Notes under the pieces: generated by a model
The model's database searches: none
What the model saw: the letters and a program-made list of their open reading frames with translations, nothing else
What the model was told of the DNA's origin: nothing
NCBI GenBank assembly: GCA_000328365.1
Contig: KB310466.1
Span: 64,081 to 128,080 of the forward strand
Source: Capitella teleta
Lineage: Eukaryota; Annelida; Polychaeta; Capitellidae
Length of the DNA stretch: 64,000 nucleotides
Direction of reading: 5' to 3'
Position numbers and translations under genes: made by a program
Shown: positions 32,513 through 46,752 of the stretch, piece by piece
Layout: every line of letters starts with the position of its first letter
Numbering within the stretch: the stretch's first letter is position 1

Positions 32513-35500
32513 TCTCGCTGCAACTCAGCCTTCAAAGTCTTTGGGTTATACGGAGGGAAGGCTTAATAAAGAGGTCCTTAACGGAAGGAGTCGCTAGCAA
32601 AGGAGGGCTTCTGATGGGTAGGGGAGGAGTCTTCTGACTTATTTGTGAGGGGGGGGGGGGTTGGCCGCCTCTGAGGAATGTTTGTCTTTTGGTGTATTGT
32701 CAACGGCAACAGTAAGATTAGTCGCGCATCTGCATCTGTCATCTTTAATTTATGCGCTAAAACCTTTTATTGCATGTTGCGCACTAGATGGCATAGGGAA
32801 TCAACTATCAAAACAGATGAAGTAACTTAATGAAACTTATGCGGAACATTCTGAAATATAGTGATATGACAATCAATCATATTGAAGAAACTGTAATAAC
32901 ATTCATATTCACTGAAGGACCTCTCAAGTCCACCAATCATGCAATATCATATCAAGTAGAAGTGAATCCTCTATCTGTACTTATACCTTTATATGAACAC
33001 AGCAATTTCCATTCCGTGCTAAAGGCTAGTAAATGCAATGAACCCTCAGTACAGATCTCTTCCCTTCCGAAGACCATAACACTTGAGCTATACCGATAAT
33101 AAATTAATTAGATCGTGTGGTCATACATTGAAAGATGTTCATGATCAATATCCACGTGTATGTGGGGATAACTGAGGAGTACAAAAGGTTCTCACAGCGG
33201 GACTTGTAACTCTGAATAGCCTCTGATCCTATACACCCGGGAAATTGTGGAAGCCCTGCAATAGATGGGAAGACAGGAGGTATCCATGGCGAGCAGAATC
33301 AAATATAAATCACTCAATATACCAACAACAAAAGAGTCAAAGGACTGATGGATAACACCTGGCCAGATGACTCCAGAACAACGTGTGATGACAATAGGCA
33401 GTGTTGTTTCATGTTTGGTGACAAACTGACCTCCGTTACAAAGGTACATTCATAAGGCACAAGCGAGTCAATTAGCTCGTATATCAGGCACAGCATGCAA
33501 CAGATATGGATTGCACTGCTGCCCCCTGGCGCAATGGAGCTGTGATCCGTTTTTGTTTCGTAACCTTTGACGAGGCATATGAATGTTATATTGCTGAGTG
33601 CGCTAATTGCGAGTCTGTAAATGTAGCAATAATGCTCAGCAAGCGTTCCCGTTTAACATATTTAGAATGGATTCATGGAAGTGAATCTCTTTTAAATACA
33701 CTGAACAAGGGGTTCATATTGTGTAAATTGTACCTCTACAGCTAATGTGAATGTCCAGCAGTTTGCATACGAATGGGTCATCCCAAAGGTCCTCCGTGAC
33801 CTGTCTAAGTCTGCAGAGTCATAGACAGTCCTTTACGTCCTTGATGGCTTTGTTTTAACACGCGTAGCTATTAGAGGTCATTTCGTGCAATCACTCCTTA
33901 TATATTTAAATGAGGTCTATTCCAACTAGTGAAAAAAACCTCAATGAGGATTTTCAGAGGAATCGACAGGGCTCCATGATAAAGTGGCAGCGGTTAATGC
34001 ATGACGATGTGGTGGCGTTTTATTGTAATGCCACTGGGCACAATTAACATCCACATTTGAACAGAAAATAGAGAAAGAAGTGAAGGGAAAACTGTGTCTG
34101 CGCGTGATGAACAAGGAAGTCATTTTTGTTGTTGATTGCGAAGCAAACGATGGAGAACTGAAAAAAGCCAATGACAACAGAATCCAATGGCGCATAGTGA
34201 GGTGTTAGAGCACTGGGCAGCCGGACTTCTTACATTTATGGATGCTAACAGGTAACATTGATCACAATCTTATGATTTCAAGTCACTTATTATTTACAAT
34301 GTGGCGTATAGTCTATTCACAAAGGAAAAATATTTATCTTTCGGTAAATACAGTCTTGGGTAGATTCACAGACAATAACTAACTATAATGCAAAGAAGCA
34401 TGGCATAGACCTCCGACTAATGATTTCCAAGAAACCTGAATTGGTTCTGGCAATGACAATGACGTCTGACAGCCGCCAACCATTTGACAAACTACAAGAT
34501 CGAGTTCGACAGAAGCCGCCGTCCTTTCACCCCTGAGACAAAGCGGACAACAAAACTAAGTGCACGAATTGTGAGACCAAATACGATTACTTGTCATGTC
34601 ATGTCATCAAAATTCGAGTTCTTTCTTATTAATTATTCTTCTCGGGTGCGAATTAATGTACTCCTCTTTCAATGGGAGTGTTCTATGAAGGAAGTCACGC
34701 GTAATTATATAGGTTAAGTAAGTGCGTATGTTTGATGGAATTTTGCACTTCGTTATTTATCTGGGGGCGAATTTTTGATCTCAAAGCACAAATCAGAAAA
34801 TGAGTCAATGACCGGCTATACATAATAATATACTGCAAATGAAACGCTTCCTACTCTTAATTATGTCTCTGATGAATATCCATATGTTTGTTTAATACTG
34901 TAACATCATGTCCATTACTTTTCATACTTTTGTTCCGAGTGTACTCCATCGCTTGTGTTCGGGATGAACACAAGTCAAAGGGACCACGACCTCCGGATTA
35001 CTCATTCCCAGACGAGGCATTCGACCGCTGTTGACCCATCTTCATCAGAGTTTGACCCTTCTGGGGTCAGGAGGCGTCCAAATCACGGGTGGAGGCTAGT
35101 GGGTGTGGTTGAATACACCCAGCAGACGACAGCCTCGCCGTTCGAGGATGTGGATCCGAAGCGTATCCAGTATTTTCGTATCCTGAAGCAGGATCATTAG
35201 AGCGGATTATTAGATCTGATTCTTTAAGGAAATTTCGTTGAGATGACATAGCCAAGACGCTAACGCATTTTGGATTCAGGGCGATTATAAAATGAACATA
35301 ATCTGAATCGTCAAACAGCCAACAGAATCTACTGTTGCGTTTTATAGACTACGCCGTAAAAAATCACGTTGACAAAAGATATGTTAATTTTCAAAAATGT
35401 AGATATGAAAGGTTGTTGTTTATGCTTGCGAAAAATGTGCAAAAATTGCTATCATATTCGTGTAACATACTTAGAAAATCGATGCAAAGAGGGTTTTTTT

Positions 35501-37099
35501 AGTAAGCTAATGAATGGACTTAAGTTGGTAGGGACCTTATAGTAGGTCCTAAATCTCTTAATACTTGTTAATTTGACTCCAGGCCCTAACAAGTCCCCTT
35601 GCCAAGTCGACTGAATTTTCATTTTAGAATCTGGCTCAGGTCTCAGGGGTGGGACTGTCACCTGAACCCTAATCCTGGTGATCCGGAGACACCTCATTTC
35701 TGACCTGGTGACTTCTTTGACCCTTGCCTGTATGTCGATGTTAGATTTAATTAAACAGCATTGAAATAATTTAGTGTGCATTGAATGTGCAAATAGTTCA
35801 GTTGCCTGCCCACTCAGAATATTCAACGATTCATATTGTCTGCATTAATAATTAATATTATCATAGCAGTTAATTCTTCAATTCTGATGCTTTTATTTGG
35901 TATCATGTACCGTGTTTCTTGGTGCAGTGGGTCTACACGCATATTGTTAGCAGAGATCGCATTCAAGGCTGAAGATCAGACGACTGAAATGCGAGCAGAA
36001 GGAAACCGTGTCGTCACGTAGATTAAAGCAAGATCAAGTGGATCACAACCATTAACCTTATCGACGGATTCTGTGGTATACATTTATAAGCATACATGTA
36101 TTTCAACAGAAGACACCATGCCCATATTCCGACCATGCAACGTTTCCATCTCACTACATAAAATACACCGTACAAATGCAGAGTTCTAAGATCATTCGTA
36201 ATGAACAGAGAAATAATTAACAAACCAGTGATATTAGACAGGTTCCATCATTGACCATTCGTCTTGATATAACGGTGACGCTGACGGAAGATGAATAAGA
36301 GTTTCAACTGAATTCTGGTCCATGCAGGGAGATGACTTAATTTACAGTCAGCATTCCTATATTGACATTGACACTCAGCACTTAACTGGCTTCTTTCCTA
36401 TTATAGAAACAAGTGTCCTTTTAGGAATACACAGCTCTATGCGCACGTGACATAATTAGCCAGCCACTATTTGACAACCGTCCATTGCTAAGCGTTTTCC
36501 GATGAATTTCTAGTTTCAGATCCAATCAGACCAAGTATTCTAATAAGATCAGACGACGGTTCTAGGAATGCACGCAAAACATAATGATTGACACGTTGCG
36601 ATTCGGGGAAGTCTCTGGTGAAACGCAAAGGTCTTTAGGTGAGGTGTCCATCAATGATATCATACTTCAATACCTATACAGTGAGTCAGTTTATTAAAAG
36701 CTTTCCTCTGCGTGGATACAATGTCATATAACATAACGGAACCATTAGTTAATCTTGTTGCATTCCAGGGCGATTAGTGCAATGGGTGTCTCATAATATT
36801 ATACGAATAGAAATTGCCCCTCCACATAATACCTCTTTTAATCTACAATAATGAGCCTGATTAATGGGCATTTTGGCGAATTTATAATTATTTTAATTGA
36901 TGTTGTATTCCACACAAGAATTTCAGACAACGAAGATATTCTTAAACGAACCCAAAATAATGCTAACATACATCTCTATAGCCATAGTTATTTATCATTT
37001 ATCTCTAAGGTCAACTCAGAATGGGCTAAAACTCTAAGGGGCCAACTCAGTTAGGGATTTTGTTGCCACATAATTGTGTCAATTTAAAGTAATAACCCG

Positions 37100-37350
37100 C
37101 AGGACAAGTTAAAAACACTACCCATGACAAGTATCCATGTGCCAGCAACGGCCTGGTGCCAATGGTACACTGTAATTATGTCCCGACAGAAACGTGTTGT
37201 CTCTTTCAGATTGGGATTGATCTAATTGGGCCGCTCACCCAAACCTCCAGTGGTCACAAATACATTCTCAAAGCGGTGAGGAAGAGGATAGGTGGATCGG
37301 CCCTTATACCATCTTGGCAGAGAGGGGCATGCACAAAGTGAAAAATAAAG
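37100..37350 (+). mobile_element. Integrase-like retroelement fossil fragment
   Basis: Short segments resemble the integrase region of Ty3/gypsy-like elements (a Polinton or Ginger integrase is also possible), including the IGIDLIGPL signature. The copy is a small, old, broken fragment with several breaks. No LTRs, terminal repeats, or other element parts are visible nearby. Confidence 0.55.
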
Positions 37351-37814
37351 ATCTGCAATAGAAGCAAGCAGCCAATCCAGCAATAATATAAAGTTGTACC
37401 AATCGTAATAAACACCACTTCACACCCTGTACAATTGTTATTGTTTCTTATCCAATGCAGCGGACTGTGCGCCCTAGAATCGAGTGTTTTAAGACTATCC
37501 ATCCTAGTATGTATTGTTCCACTGGGACTACTAATCCTAATGGTAAGACTATATGCCCTAGAAATAGTAGTCAGCCACTCTGCTGGACAAGATCAACTAT
37601 TCCTAGAACATGAAGTCCTAGGACTATACAAACCAGGATCTAGAGTCCACCAGACTACTTTTTCGAGGAACTATAGAGACTGTTACGCCGTAGCCTATTC
37701 GTCAGCGGCCATCTCAGGTCTCTGTTTATGAAAATATTCAGACAGCATTCTGTCTAGTTACGCCGGTATTGTCAGTCGAATGGATTTATATAGTGCGCTT
37801 TCGCTGGAGAAAAC

Positions 37815-38036
<222 letters not shown>

Positions 38037-38064
38037 TTTTTGTTTTGTATAATACAATACACAC

Positions 38065-38423
38065 NNNNNNNNNNNNNNNNNNNNNNNNNNNNNNNNNNNN
38101 NNNNNNNNNNNNNNNNNNNNNNNNNNNNNNNNNNNNNNNNNNNNNNNNNNNNNNNNNNNNNNNNNNNNNNNNNNNNNNNNNNNNNNNNNNNNNNNNNNNN
38201 NNNNNNNNNNNNNNNNNNNNNNNNNNNNNNNNNNNNNNNNNNNNNNNNNNNNNNNNNNNNNNNNNNNNNNNNNNNNNNNNNNNNNNNNNNNNNNNNNNNN
38301 NNNNNNNNNNNNNNNNNNNNNNNNNNNNNNNNNNNNNNNNNNNNNNNNNNNNNNNNNNNNNNNNNNNNNNNNNNNNNNNNNNNNNNNNNNNNNNNNNNNN
38401 NNNNNNNNNNNNNNNNNNNNNNN
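38065..38423. other. Assembly gap (359 N)
   Basis: Unresolved bases between two microsatellites. The gap was probably caused by the repeats, so its true length is uncertain. Confidence 0.99.
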
Positions 38424-38433
38424 CATCATACAC

Positions 38434-38581
<148 letters not shown>

Positions 38582-39489
38582 TAGCAGAAACAAAGAAACA
38601 AAATTGAAAAGCAGAAATATCCGCTTACATATCATACACACAAATTGAGTTCGAGGCAAAATTCATTTCCATTTAACTTAAAAACGTTATTTCGTCTTTA
38701 CACGTATTTATCGTGTACCCTAAATTAAATTTGCGCTTGTAGTATCCTCAAACATTAGCATCATATTTATTGGAAGGTTTCATGGAAAGAATTTAGTTTT
38801 TATTAAGATGGTAACATTGATAAAAAAAAGGTGAGAGTGAATTGAATATTGGTGAGCAGCTGCCTGCACGTACAAGATTGTAGGCATATTTAATGATAGG
38901 ATTAGAATATCAGGTAATAAATATTAGACAGCTTGTCAACAGCCAAATTTTGCAATTAAGTAAACTAATTTTAAACAAACTTTGGTTGGGTTAATTAAGT
39001 AAGCTACTCCAAAAAAGGCCTATCTCTGGTAATTTTGGCCATGGAAAATCCAATTAATAAGAGAAAATGAAGTAAATATGAGACGATAAATATGAGACAG
39101 AAAAGACGTGCTTTGTGTCAAAAAGAGTGAATCCATGGATATTGGAGAAGCCAGTAATTACATTAATTAGACTCTAAGATGTATAAGATATCGTGAGATC
39201 ATATAACACCTTGAACCACACGAGAAACAACAACGAATTTACTAGAAATCGAACGGGGTTTTTTCTTGAGAGTAAAAAAAAAACGCATTTAATCACCAAC
39301 CAAAGAAGAGGTCTCAGGATCTCACAGCATGATGATTAAATCAGTAAAAAGAAATCTTATATTAATGAGATGCTCTCTTGTGCATGCAGCTACGTGTGTC
39401 AATTGGACAAGTAAACAACCAACGATTTGTGAGACTTTTTCGTTCTTCGTATCTTTTTTTATCATAAAAAATATGCCATTAATTTGATA

Positions 39490-39905
39490 AACGAAGAAAT
39501 TTTCACCAATAAAATTATTATAGAGTGGACCAAAAGTAGTCTATCTATTATGTGTTGAAAACGTAAACTTTTAGATTTGCAAAAAAAAATTACCAATTAC
39601 GCAAAAAAAAAAAATAGTATGTATAGACTAAATTATTCTGCAGTCATTTATGCAAAATAATAAAACAAAAAAGGCAACTTTGAGCAAGAGAGGAACACTC
39701 CAATTCGAGTGGTGTGGGATCGAGAAGAGATTTTTTGAAGAGAATCAGATGAGCCCCGGAACAAGCAGTGTGGAATGTCATCCGAAGCGTGGTGCTTCAT
39801 TGTAAATTTTATTCTGATTTTTGGATATAAAAATTAGTGCTACAATCACCACAGCGCCCTCAAACACAAAAATAATACCAGAGCGATGCCTTATTTGTGC
39901 TACTT
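39490..39905 (+). repeat. Dispersed ~410-bp repeat, copy B (intergenic)
   Basis: Second copy of the repeat at 15745-16155, about 24 kb away and in the same orientation. It shares the same ordered anchors (ATAGAGTGG, AGTCTAT, TTACCAA, CATTTATGC, GATGAGCCCC, GCGTGGTGCTTCA, TTAGTGCTACAATC). Two diverged copies in 64 kb suggest an old interspersed family, likely non-autonomous. Family unknown. Confidence 0.7.
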
Positions 39906-42098
39906 CTACGAGATATATTGTGCTAGATAGAAACGTAGAGTTAACTGTGAATTATAAATATCTTAGGAGATTGGCGTAATATGGCCTTTCGGCCGCTGGC
40001 ACACCAGCCACCTGGAAAAAGAAAAGGAAAAGAAGATAAAGGCAGAAAAAGAGAACGGAAACAAAGAAGCAAAATAAACCAATGAAAAAAAAAAAAAAGA
40101 TAAAAATGGTGATAAAGCAAGAGAATGCATGTAATGAAATATAACCAATGAATAATACAACCATGATAATGTAAGCAACATCAGCAATACAAATAAATAA
40201 ATCGGAAAATGTGAGTGGAAAATCAGTTAGATATTATTATTAATACAGATGTAGTAATAAAGGATCGCACATTTTTCAGGATCAGTATTGATTTGCATGG
40301 TTTTAATATTTTGGTTAAAACCTTTTAACAAAGAAGGACGGAAACAATTCGGGTTAATAATTTGTTGAGGACATTAATTTGTTTGCGAGTTATTTCTAGT
40401 TTGATTTATTGAATAATTGAGATTTTGACGAAGTGTTGTGGTCCTCCAGAGTTGTCAATCACATAACGGTCCCATTGGCTCCCCGGGGGAAACCTAGAAG
40501 TGGGCAGTGCTCGGACTCTAAAAGACTCAGCGCTTGTTCCAGAAGGAACATAAATCAAAATAACGATTAAAGAAATGTAAAAACCTCGACAATAAAGCGC
40601 CGCCGGTAACCATAGCAACACTATGAAAAGTGAGGACTTTGATTTGAAACGCGCATGATTTATAATTCAAATTATGGCACTAATAATCATGACAAATAAT
40701 TAAATTATAAAATTCGGCATCCATAAGTGAGGAATATAATTAATTTTCCTAATCTGTATATGGGGTCTGCCTGAACGTTGTCGGTTTGAATCTTGAGCAT
40801 GTCTTCGTTTCCGAATATAACGATATACCAGCGGATCCAGTAATAATAATTAAGACACACATGTATAGTAGCCTATAACAAACTAAATTATCAGTAAGGC
40901 AAATTTTTAAGGCAGCATAATACAAATATTATACATATCTGGCGAAATATTTATTTTTAGTGACTGCAAGACCATTTGATCGAATGGTGAAAAATGGGCG
41001 GGTATTTTAATGTACCTTCCTAGCGCAATTAAGTTTCGTGTTAACCACATTTTTGTCGACAGAATTTCATTGAATTTTCATCCCAGCAAGGCCAATAGAC
41101 AAGGAGTATACTCAATTAAATTCAGCGATCAGATGTTGCGAGAAAGTGTTATGAGAGGCCCACAAATGAAACGTTTGACACCTAAAAAAGAGCCTTTGAC
41201 TGTGATATCGGTAGAAGTGCGCTTAATCAAAAACTAGTTATGCAAGCAACGTGTGATCTTGTGAATAGTTGCTCTATCTAATCTTCAAATTTCACGTCTC
41301 TGCTACTGCGAGTTCTATGATGTTAACCCGAAAACGTTTCGAACAACCGTAGTATAAATTGCAAAAAAACAGCGACTGAAATTTACAACATGCATAGCGT
41401 ATACACGATATACACATGTAGAGTGAAACGCCTAAAATTTAGAACTCACTCTTTTTTTTTCTTTTTTTTCTTTTTTTATCAAGCTCTGGTTCCATTCGAA
41501 TTTGCCGTCTTTCCAGAAAGTGATTATGTACTTTTTCCTATCCGCGTCTTCAGAAAAAAAAAATCGATAGTCTGGAATTCCGGATATGTCTGAATGAGGT
41601 GATTTGTTATAAGTTTATTAAATATTCACGTAGAGCCTTTGGTGTTACAAACTACATCATCAAAGGATTTGAAGGCAGGCAACTTGATATTTAATAACCG
41701 TTTCAAACAAATCCAACAAATATTCCCTTTGTTGTTTAGTCTTCTCCCAAAGTGCATTCGAATTTGTAGATAAAACTGAAGTTGTGCTAGTCAGGTTTGC
41801 TCAGCAGATCGACAGCATACAGCTGCCATATAATCGGTATACAGCACTGCGTGAGCCTACACAGCGACATCTTATTGGCACACAATATGACATAATCGTT
41901 GTAATACTTAGTAGTGACCCCGGATGAGCGATATTGAGGTAACATCGTCGTTAGAGCAGGCACGCCACAGAAGGTGAATCGAGCCGTGTCGACCTGTATG
42001 CGAGGAGAAATCTTACCTTTAAGAGAGAGAGAGAGGCGTTGGCATACCCAGCGGGGCTGAGTTTTGAGCGGATTATTATCAGTGGGTATCCTGAAAGC

Positions 42099-45000
42099 AT
42101 GGGGGAGAAGAAAGAGAAACACGGTAAGAGTACCTGGATAATTACACCTTAATCAACGATTGGAACATACGCAGGAAACTCTTAAATCTTCCGTTGTTTT
42201 TACAGGTACACCAGAGGAGTTTGATCCAGAGTTTAAGGGACCTGTTAAAAATAGGTGAGTATTGATTGATCAGAATGCATGTAGCAAAATCAATAAGAGG
42301 TCGGTGTAATTTATTGGTAAAATTTGGTTTCAAAGAACACACGTGAATTATAAACATGCATACTACTCTAGTATTAGCTTCGGACTAAACTTCTGAAGCG
42401 TGACTCTTTTTACTAAACCCATAATGTATACGGATGTATGCATAGCATTTTATACCTGCACAGAAATATATTCACCGGTTATTTGTATCACCTCGCGTAC
42501 ATGCATTCCAACTTAATTCGATGTTCGATTTTATGTTATTGCTTACTACTTGGTATATTTTAGATCGTGCACTGACGTCATCTGCTGTGTTCTCATCATC
42601 ATATTTCTGCTTGGGTTCATCGCGGTTGGAATTTGGTGTGAGTAAACAATCGACATAAGCAGTGTACTTCCTCGTTGACCTGCCAAAAGCCGCTATATAC
42701 ATTATTTTAAGATGCTTCCATACTTGCAATGACCTGTTTACTGTGTATAGTCCTGTCATTAGGGAAAGTGCATGCGCTGTTTCAATACAGCAAGGACAAA
42801 GATATCATGTATCGCAAATAGGAGTGAATGCCAAGCTATGTATAGGCTGAAGCAATGGTTAGCAGAACCAGGAAGTATGTTAAATGCCATGAGGGCCGTC
42901 ACATGCAGTTATTCATTGACACTTTTAAACTTTGATTTACAAGGCTGTTTACCAAGCTTCCTGAGGATATTTTCTAAAACACACTATATATTGTGTTTAT
43001 GCAGGTTCTAACACCATGCATACATGTATGTCTGAAATATAGTTACATATCTGTATTGAAACTATTTAATTGCACTACAGTGTGAATTACATCACCCCAA
43101 TTATGAAGGTACCTGAAACATAATATGTGATGAATAATCCGCTTTCAGCGTTCGTGGTAGCCGATCCTGCAACTCTCTTGGATCCTCTCGATTCCGAGGG
43201 CAAACTATGTGGACGTGGGGAACTAGAGTAGGTGTTTTCTTCCCTAAATACACCCTTACAAACCAAACTTACATGCTTATCTCCAATAGGGACAAACCGT
43301 ACCTCTTTTTCTTTGATTTACTCTCCTGTTTGCAAGCAGGCGCGACAGTTCTGGTGTCCGGATGTCCCACTCCACAGGTACGTGTGCTATTTACACCAAA
43401 TACATTGATGACCCCTCATGTTTGGCTTGTATAGATATGCGTAGCAGAGTGTCCACAAGAGAACTATGTCTCTGTCGGTGGAAACTCAGAGGACGCTGAT
43501 AACTTATGCCTCGCAGGAGTTGACCTCAGCAAGTCTCTCACTGACCTCGTGAAGGACAACGAATGTGCTGCATATTATGTCTCATCTGAACCCAGTATGT
43601 GACATCACAAACCCTCGTAATCCCAATGACACAGTGTGCCTGTAGTTTTAAAGCGGTGTCTGCCGAAAGCTTTGAGTGAAATCCTGAAAAACGGAAAACT
43701 CTTGTCCGCTGCTGGGTCAGACATAGTGGACAAGACAGGAGAAGCGGTCAATGCAACCGATTTGAAAGCTGCTGCTGAGTGCGTATAAATTCCATTGTAT
43801 TCACTAACATAACAATGCAATCCCAGAGTTGTCGGCTATTTATCAAATCTAGAAGAACTTGGAACCCAGATTTTAAGCGACGTTCAAAACACGTGGTGGA
43901 TAATTATCATGTAAGTTAAGCAAATCACCAAAACTTTCTGATGCTCATGCAAGAGAGCTCGTTCTATGCATAGATGTGTAGCTTTGGTTGGGTTGGTATC
44001 TCTGCTGTTCCTCATCTTGCTGCGCTTCATCGCAGGTCCAATGATCTGGACTCTCATCGTTCTGTTCGTTGTTGGCTTCGGGATCTGTGAGTTGAATCCT
44101 TCGCGAACCTCATAATTACACCACTCGACGACCTTTCCTTCGCAGCGGCTGCATATTGTTTTATCCGATACGACAGTCTCAAAGACAATGAGTCCGCACA
44201 GGGTGGATTCAAACTCACAACTAGTCTTGACTACTATACTGGATTGGCCGACACCTGGTTAGTTGGAGGTGAGTGTATACACCATGAGTTATATTCCAAC
44301 TAAGAATCCCTCCCTTCTTCACAGGTGTCATCCTAGCCATCGTTTGTCTTTTGATTCTTCTCCTGACCTTGCTTTTGTTCAAAAGAATTCGCATAGCCAT
44401 TGGCATCATTGAGCAGACTAGCAAGTAAGACGCCATTGTTGGTTTTCTTCATTTGCGGCTTTCTTTACGGCTTCCTTTTCCAGAGCTCTAGCCCACATGA
44501 TGTCGGTTCTGTTGTGGCCCGTAGTTCCCTTCATCTTACAGATTATGATCTTCGCTTTCGGAATAGCTTCCTTTCTGCATATGTATCCTTTCTCTGCGTG
44601 AAATCAGTTTATTTGTGACATGACCTCAATTTGTTGTCCTTGACCTAATTAAAGCTACGTTTTAGCATCGGGACGTTCGACTGCAACGTACAGCTCGACA
44701 TCAGAAGTGAACGTTACGAATTATGACGGATCGCTGACGACAAAATTGCAGACAACATTACAAGATATCCCCTGCGACAGCGATGTTAGTTCATGAGTGA
44801 TCTTATTCTTCTTCGTATAAACGGATGATTTTATTTACTTATATAGAACACGACTAAAGGAGAATTGTGTCAATTCCTCAAGTACGGCACCAGCGAAGAG
44901 TAAGCCCCATGTTTATATAATTTAAGTGAATAATTTATTGTCTGTTTTCCATTCTCCAGATTCAGCATGTACGTGATGATTTTCCAGGTGCTTGTTTTCT

Positions 45001-46752
45001 TTTGGTTGGTCTTCTTCGTCTCCGCCATCAGCCAACTGGTTTTGGCCGGTTCTTTTGCCTCGTATTACTGGGCATTCAATAAACCGGATGACATTCCCAC
45101 TCTGCCCGTCGCCAAGGCCATTGGCATCACCCTACGGTAAGTAAACAGAGAGATAATACTCGGTTTATTAAAGTATATAATACTCTGTATATTAAAGTAT
45201 GTATAGGTAGTACCACTATGTAAAGTTATTATGGTAGTTCCGAGTGGTAACGATGGAAATGTTTGGTCATTGGGATGATACAGCAGTAAGTTCAAGATTC
45301 GAACATGCTCTGACCTGAGATATTTATATGAATCCGAACTAATGCAGATGAATTACTCGATCTGGTGGGATTGTTTCAATATTTAGCCAATGGGAGAAGA
45401 GAATTGAGAGTTCTAACTTCTAAGTATCATTATTCAAACAAACACACACCCATTACGCTGTGTGTTGCGCAAATTAGAGGATTTTGGGAATTTCTGCTGC
45501 TCCTGATTTCTCAGTGCATTGCCGTGGGTGTCCGGTGTGCTGATGCATTCAGTCGCTCGGTACTCACATCCTCACGTCCTTTGATGTACTGAAAAACGGC
45601 GGAATATTTCTACTTTTTATGAACACGTCAAGAACCATTTTCACTTCAGGTACCACGTGGGATCCGCTGCTTTCGGCTCGTTGATCATCACCATTCTGAA
45701 ACTGATCCAAGGCATCCTGGAATACCTGAACCGAAAATTCGAGAAGGAACAGAATAAACTTGCGGCGTTCATTGTGAAGTGAGTCTGCAAACGTGCTTGC
45801 TGCTGTGTTCAGCTTGATTTTTTATCTTAGATGCTTGGGTTGCTGCTGTTTGTGTCTTGAAAAGCTGATTCTGTACATCAACCGCAATGCTTACATTCTC
45901 GTGAGTCATAACGCATTTCAACGGGATCTCTTTGAAATCATAACATATTGTGAAATCATACAGCACTTTATTTTTCATTAATCACAATCATAACGTTCCA
46001 AAGGTGATGGTCCACGGATCCAACTTCTGTTCATCTGCGTGGAGAGCGTTCAAATTACTAGCAAGAAACATCCTCAGGTCGGAATTTTGTTTATATCTGC
46101 AAATTAGGTCAGATAATGCAACGAAAATTATTTCAACCGCAGAGTCCTCGTTTTGGATAAAATTACCGATCTGTTGATGATGGTGGGTCGGTTGGTGGCC
46201 ATTTTATTGGTTGGTGAGTTAGCTTAATAGTTATTCTTTAACAATGTGAACCAAATTCTTACCACAAACCTCAGCACTTCCGTCTGGATTTTTCTTCTCT
46301 GGATACATCTCCTACTTTGAAGATTACGTCAAAACTCTCGGTTTGAATTTCTACATGGTGCCTGTAATTGTAAGTACATGTATATATTATGTGAATACAT
46401 AGTTGTTAACTTGCATGCCACTGCAGTTGATCGTCGTGGGAGGTTTCATCGTGGCCAGAGAGTTTTTCTCCGTCTACAGCATGGGCGTCGATACGATTTT
46501 CCTATCTTTCCGTAAGTGCAGATCTTACAATTGAAACTCGTGGAATATCATTTGCTTATTTGAATTATCAAATCATTTGCAGTCGAGGATCTCGAGCGCA
46601 ATGACGGAACTGCAGAGAAGCCGTACTATATGTCGAAGGACCTAATGAAAATTCTTGGCAAGAAAAATGTGAAAGATAGGAACGACAGCAATGGAAACGC
46701 TGACGGGGAAACGGGAGAGGAAGCGGAAGCGGAAGCGGAAAACCAAGTGTGA
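42099..46752 (+). CDS. SLC44 choline transporter-like protein
   Basis: Multipass membrane transporter of the CTL family; vertebrate members move choline, ethanolamine or thiamine pyrophosphate. 22 exons, 2,142 nt, 713 residues, close to the family size: 42099-42123, 42206-42254, 42564-42637, 43149-43227, 43290-43377, 43435-43594, 43646-43778, 43827-43910, 43974-44086, 44146-44268, 44325-44424, 44484-44582, 44694-44784, 44847-44899, 44960-45136, 45650-45778, 45831-45900, 46004-46077, 46143-46213, 46275-46369, 46427-46511, 46583-46752. Signatures: KHGTPEEFDPEFKGPVKNR, CTDVICC, AGSFASYYWAFNKPDDIP, INRNAYILV, VLVLDKITDLL, FSVYSMGVDTIFLSFLEDLE, RNDGTAEKPYYMS. The large extracellular loop after TM1 is cysteine-rich. 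Exon 13 starts at 44694 rather than 44666, because only that acceptor keeps the frame and aligns with human CTL2 (FLSTS). The C-terminus is acidic with an EA repeat. Closest to SLC44A2/A4/A5 types; substrate not predictable. Confidence 0.96.
45137..45649 (+). other. SLC44 intron 15 (513 nt)
   Basis: The longest of the gene's downstream introns. I see no exon or element in it. Confidence 0.6.

Noticed and set aside
44660-44693. Alternative SLC44 exon 13 acceptor at 44665
   Set aside because: Using it hits an in-frame stop with the exon 12 donor; the acceptor ending at 44693 keeps the frame and aligns with the family.
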